From CAYNUJ01 sp964621225 (lineage in GTDB: Bacteria > Bacteroidota > Ignavibacteria > Ignavibacteriales > Melioribacteraceae), in the NCBI GenBank assembly GCA_964621225.1, contig CAZULK010000128.1, positions 1-7,903 of the forward strand: a stretch of 7,903 nt of DNA, in the 5' to 3' direction. The stretch's first letter is position 1, and each line of letters opens with the position of its first letter. The translations under genes were made by a program, and so were the position numbers. The notes under the pieces were generated by a model, which was given only the letters and a program-made list of their open reading frames with translations, was not told where the DNA came from and did not search any database. Of the stretch, positions 5,254-7,903 are shown in pieces.

Positions 5254-6099
5254 ATGAAACAGATTATTTTCGATAAATATTCGGGCGCCGGAAACGATTT
5301 CGTATTGATCGATAAAAAGAAAAATCCGGATTTAAATCTCAGCGCCAAATTAATTTCCGAACTTTGCGACAGAAGATTTGGCATTGGTGCGGACGGGGTT
5401 CTTTTGTTGGATCAATCGGAGTCTATGGATTTTAAATTGGATTATTTGAATTCGGATGGTACGGGCGGAATGCTTTGTGGTAACGGTGCAAGATGCGCTT
5501 TGCATTATGTGTTTAATAATGGAATGGAAGATCGTGATTCCGTTACTTTTGAGTCTGCCGGATTGAATTATTATGGTGAAAAACTTTCCGATGATGAATT
5601 CAAGTTTAAATTAAATTCTCCCGGTTTTCTTCATCCTGAATTCAGTGTGACTGTTTTAGGAAGAGAACTGAAAGGCTTTTATGCTTACACGGGAGCAAAT
5701 CATTTTGTGATAGAATTTGCAACCATCAGAGATGCATTCAAATTGAACGATTTGCATTTCGATTCTTTCAATGTGAAATTATTCGGCTCCGAAATACGGA
5801 ATGCAAAAGAGTTCAAACCGGAAGGAGCAAATATTAATTTTGTTCATTTAGAAGAAGGAAAGGTTTATATTCGTACATTCGAAAAAGGAGTTGAGGACGA
5901 AACACTCGCTTGCGGTACCGGCTCCACGGCTGCGGCACTCTTTCTCTCATTAAAAAAGAATATAAAAACTCCGATCGAATTGATAACGAGGAGCAAATGT
6001 AAATTAAAAGTTGATTTTAAGTTGAATGGCGGGAACTTTGAGAATATATTCCTTTCGGGGCCCGCAAAAAAAGTATTTTCCGGAACATACAATTATTGA
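5254..6099 (+). CDS. dapF: Diaminopimelate epimerase
   Basis: This enzyme interconverts LL- and meso-2,6-diaminopimelate in the cytoplasm. It is a PLP-independent, two-cysteine step in lysine and peptidoglycan synthesis. The 281-residue length is normal. The N-terminal half opens with FDKYSGAGNDFVLID (6-20) and has CGNGARC with catalytic Cys75. The C-terminal half has GANH (147-150), GANINFV (191-197) and ETLACGTGSTAAA with catalytic Cys220. Both catalytic cysteines are present, as are Asn14, Asn149 and Glu210, which match substrate contacts known in the family. The usual Arg after that Glu (ERG) is Lys211 here. The start is the ATG at 5254: an in-frame TTG at 5215 would add 13 residues not found in the family and lies in the terminator tail. 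There is no Shine-Dalgarno sequence. The stop overlaps the ribosome binding site of the next gene. Confidence 0.96.
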   Translation: MKQIIFDKYSGAGNDFVLIDKKKNPDLNLSAKLISELCDRRFGIGADGVLLLDQSESMDFKLDYLNSDGTGGMLCGNGARCALHYVFNNGMEDRDSVTFESAGLNYYGEKLSDDEFKFKLNSPGFLHPEFSVTVLGRELKGFYAYTGANHFVIEFATIRDAFKLNDLHFDSFNVKLFGSEIRNAKEFKPEGANINFVHLEEGKVYIRTFEKGVEDETLACGTGSTAAALFLSLKKNIKTPIELITRSKCKLKVDFKLNGGNFENIFLSGPAKKVFSGTYNY

Positions 6100-6108
6100 G
6101 GAGATTAT

Positions 6109-6405
6109 ATGGCAAAAGTTTTGTTCACTACTAAATATACTATTGATGAAAGTAAGGTGAATGAATATCTTAATCTGATTGAAGAACTTAAACTTCATTT
6201 TGCGCAAAAAGAAAATGTGAAATTAGAGGTATTTAAAATAAAATCGAAAGCAAATACTTATCAAGAGAATTACGAATACGCTGATGAAAGCGTTTGGGAA
6301 TCTGCCGATGAAGAGTACGATGAAAGGTACGAGGCATTGATGTCTAAATTATCCGACATGATAATTCCCAAGTCGACTGAAATTTCAACTATGGTTGAAC
6401 TCTAA
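6109..6405 (+). CDS. Small ferredoxin-like alpha/beta protein of unknown function
   Basis: A 98-residue soluble protein. GAGGAG at 6098-6103, overlapping the dapF stop codon, is a strong ribosome binding site, and the gap to dapF is nine bases, so the two are probably translated from one message. Its predicted order is strand (AKVLFTTKYTI, 2-12), helix (ESKVNEYLNLIEELKLHF, 14-31), strand (VKLEVFKIKSK, 37-47), an acidic Tyr/Trp-containing segment (56-73), helix (YEALMSKLSDMI, 74-85) and strand (EISTMVEL, 91-98). This beta-alpha-beta-alpha-beta pattern resembles dimeric alpha/beta-barrel (ABM/NIPSNAP-like) small proteins. No catalytic motif is evident and no specific family is recognised. A supporting role for a neighbour is possible but not shown. 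Confidence 0.85.
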   Translation: MAKVLFTTKYTIDESKVNEYLNLIEELKLHFAQKENVKLEVFKIKSKANTYQENYEYADESVWESADEEYDERYEALMSKLSDMIIPKSTEISTMVEL

Positions 6406-6416
6406 GAAAGGAATTT

Positions 6417-7466
6417 ATGATAGAATATTCGGGCGCAGTTCACGTCCATTCAATTTTTTCAGACGGTTCGGGCAAAATAGAAGATATAATTCAAGCTGCC
6501 CGGGAAACGGAACTCGATTTCGTTATATTAACCGATCACAATACTCTCAGGGCAAAGGATGAAGGGTACGAAAAATATTATTCCAAAACTCTTCTTTTGG
6601 TTGGATCCGAAATTAATGATAAACAAAACAAGAACCACTATCTTGCTTTGGGAATAGATAAAACATTTTCCACAAGGCAACCTGCCCAATCTTATGTGAA
6701 AAAAGTGAAAGAGAGTGGCGGAATAGGATTTATTGCTCATCCTCATGAAAAAAGGTCTTCTATGAAAGAACATCCGCCTTATCCTTGGACGGAATGGGGA
6801 ATTGAGGAATTTAACGGAATCGAAATTTGGAATCACATGTCCGAATGGATGGAGGGGCTCACCGAACAGAATAAGTATAATTATTTCGTTCATCCCCTCA
6901 GTTCGATAGTTGCTCCTCCGGCAGAAACCTTAAAAGTGTGGGATGAACTCAACAAGAAGAGACTTGTTGTTGGAATCGGAGGAGTGGATGCCCACGCTCA
7001 TAAAGTTAATTTACTCGGATTTTTCGAGGTCGAGGTGTTTCCATATAAAGTTTTGTTCAAATCGATTAGAACGCACATTTTACTCGAAGATAAATTGAGC
7101 TTTAAAAACAGTAAAAATTACTTTGAAAAAGATTATAAATCGATTTTGAAAGCATTGAAAAGCGGAAAATGTTTTGTTTCGAATTACTACCGCGGTGACG
7201 CTAAAGGATTCAGATTTTGGGCGGAAGTTGGAGATAAAACCTACAATATGGGTGACACAATCGATGAGTATTCAAATTGTAATTTAAAGGTTATTGTTCC
7301 GAGTGTTGATTCCCAAATAAAACTGATGCTTAACGGAAAAAACATTGATTCCGTGGATGGTCATGAAGCCGAATTCAGAGTAAACAAAAAAGGTGTTTAC
7401 AGAATTGAAGTATTTTCCGAAGGGAAGCCTTGGATATACTCTAACCCCATTAGGATAGGAATTTAA
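6417..7466 (+). CDS. PHP-domain metallohydrolase (CehA/McbA-like)
   Basis: A 349-residue cytoplasmic protein, with AAAGGA at 6407-6412 as ribosome binding site, 11 bases after the previous gene. The PHP metal-binding set looks complete: His9 and His11 (HVHS), Asp16 (SDG), Asp40-His41 (LTDHN), Glu65 (GSE), His74, His108 and His110 (AHPH), and Asp191, His193 and His195 (GVDAHAH). PHP proteins hydrolyse phosphoesters with a trinuclear metal site. This architecture, with a C-terminal beta-sandwich at about 260-349 ending SNPIRI, is typical of proteins annotated as CehA/McbA family metallohydrolases. Two members of that group are linked to carbaryl hydrolysis, but most have unknown substrates. Nothing here identifies the substrate. 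The region about 205-260 has a basic helix-rich linker. No signal peptide is seen. Confidence 0.9.
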   Translation: MIEYSGAVHVHSIFSDGSGKIEDIIQAARETELDFVILTDHNTLRAKDEGYEKYYSKTLLLVGSEINDKQNKNHYLALGIDKTFSTRQPAQSYVKKVKESGGIGFIAHPHEKRSSMKEHPPYPWTEWGIEEFNGIEIWNHMSEWMEGLTEQNKYNYFVHPLSSIVAPPAETLKVWDELNKKRLVVGIGGVDAHAHKVNLLGFFEVEVFPYKVLFKSIRTHILLEDKLSFKNSKNYFEKDYKSILKALKSGKCFVSNYYRGDAKGFRFWAEVGDKTYNMGDTIDEYSNCNLKVIVPSVDSQIKLMLNGKNIDSVDGHEAEFRVNKKGVYRIEVFSEGKPWIYSNPIRIGI

Positions 7467-7515
7467 AATTTATTATGTTAATTAGCTAAAATTTTGACGA
7501 TTTTATTAACTAAAT

Positions 7516-7521
7516 AAGGGA
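7516..7521 (+). promoter_or_regulatory. Ribosome binding site that fixes a GTG start
   Basis: AAGGGA at 7516-7521 lies six bases before the GTG at 7528-7530. The ATG two bases earlier (7526) is out of frame and meets a stop after two codons, so the GTG is the only start that fits both the spacing and the long frame that follows. Confidence 0.7.
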
Positions 7522-7527
7522 TTTGAT

Positions 7528-7903
7528 GTGTTAACAAAAAAGAAAAAGATTACGAAAAAGCAGATCAAAGAAGACAAATTAGTTTCCACTTACGTAAAGG
7601 CACAAGAATTTTTCGAAGAATATCAGAGAAATATTTTTATCGGTGCCGCTGTTTTGGCAGTAATTATTGTAGGTATTTTACTCTACAATAACAAAATAAA
7701 AGAAGATAATGCAAAAGCTGCAGCACAAATTGCGAAGGTAATTAATTATTATAATGCAAGGGATTATCAGACGGCAATCAACGGTAAACCTGAAGAAAGC
7801 ATTGATGGCTTACAGAAAATTGTTGAAGAATACGGTTCTACCGAACAAGGCGAGAATGCAAAAATATTTTTGGCTAATGCTTATTACTTCACGGGTGATT
7901 TCG
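7528..7903 (+). CDS. Membrane-anchored TPR-type protein, 5' part only (YfgM/YbgF-like)
   Basis: The frame opens at GTG and is still open at the right edge, giving 125 codons. The N-terminus is strongly basic (LTKKKKITKKQIKED). A helix with YVKAQEFFEEYQRN follows, then one membrane segment (IFIGAAVLAVIIVGILLY, about 36-53), and then helical sequence with AKAAAQIAKVINYYNARDYQTAI and GLQKIVEEYGSTEQGENAKIFLANAYYFTGDF. The last part is typical of tetratricopeptide repeats, in which A/Y/G spacing marks paired helices. The layout of a cytoplasmic tail, one membrane span and periplasmic TPRs matches YfgM-type proteins, which work with periplasmic chaperones and secretion in other bacteria. The role here is not known. 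A weak AAATTTTG promoter-like element at 7489-7496 could drive it independently of the 61-base-distant PHP gene. Confidence 0.82.
   Translation, partial: MLTKKKKITKKQIKEDKLVSTYVKAQEFFEEYQRNIFIGAAVLAVIIVGILLYNNKIKEDNAKAAAQIAKVINYYNARDYQTAINGKPEESIDGLQKIVEEYGSTEQGENAKIFLANAYYFTGDF

Noticed and set aside
5865..6207. Two overlapping minus-strand frames across the dapF 3' end
   Set aside because: They are antisense to conserved codons for the catalytic region of DapF and to the following gene, and look like by-products of AT-rich coding sequence.
6528..6893. 121-codon minus-strand frame inside the PHP gene
   Set aside because: It is antisense to the metal-binding core of a complete PHP domain, and its translation is Phe/Ile/Arg-rich without any motif.

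Overview
The window looks like a piece of chromosome from a low-GC, Gram-negative member of the Ignavibacteria (Ignavibacteriota/Chlorobi side of the FCB group). The best evidence is the secreted protein at 331-1605. It ends in a type IX secretion (Por) sorting domain with the motif NYPNPFNPxTxIxFSLP, which is especially common in Ignavibacteria. A PEGA-type lipoprotein, TAnnTTTG-like promoter sequences and a conserved hypothetical protein of Bacteroidota/Ignavibacteria type agree with this. The assignment rests on protein character only; no marker gene is present.

Layout. (1) Positions 1-292 hold a solitary GIY-YIG nuclease gene broken by a one-base frameshift and bracketed by a perfect 10-bp inverted repeat. 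It resembles a small selfish nuclease cassette. (2) Positions 331-4621 hold three minus-strand genes, each with its own intergenic region: a type IX secreted beta-rich protein, a 595-residue conserved protein that may be a flavin-type TIM barrel with an added cysteine-rich part, and a PEGA lipoprotein with a clear intrinsic terminator behind it. (3) Positions 4622-4800 are a divergent promoter region with repeated ATTATTGA-like boxes. (4) From 4801 the genes run on the plus strand. A monocistronic 124-residue protein is closed by a textbook terminator at 5183-5212. It is followed by a tight cluster of dapF (diaminopimelate epimerase), a 98-residue ferredoxin-like alpha/beta protein and a PHP-domain metallohydrolase. 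A membrane-anchored TPR-type protein then begins with GTG and runs off the right edge.

How the genes work together. dapF makes meso-diaminopimelate for lysine and peptidoglycan. The two genes behind it follow with gaps of 9 and 11 bases and good ribosome binding sites, so they are probably co-transcribed, although nothing in their sequences links them to lysine synthesis. The minus-strand genes look like independent units. No CRISPR array, complete prophage, transposase, tRNA or rRNA was seen. The least ordinary elements are the GIY-YIG cassette and the 595-residue protein.
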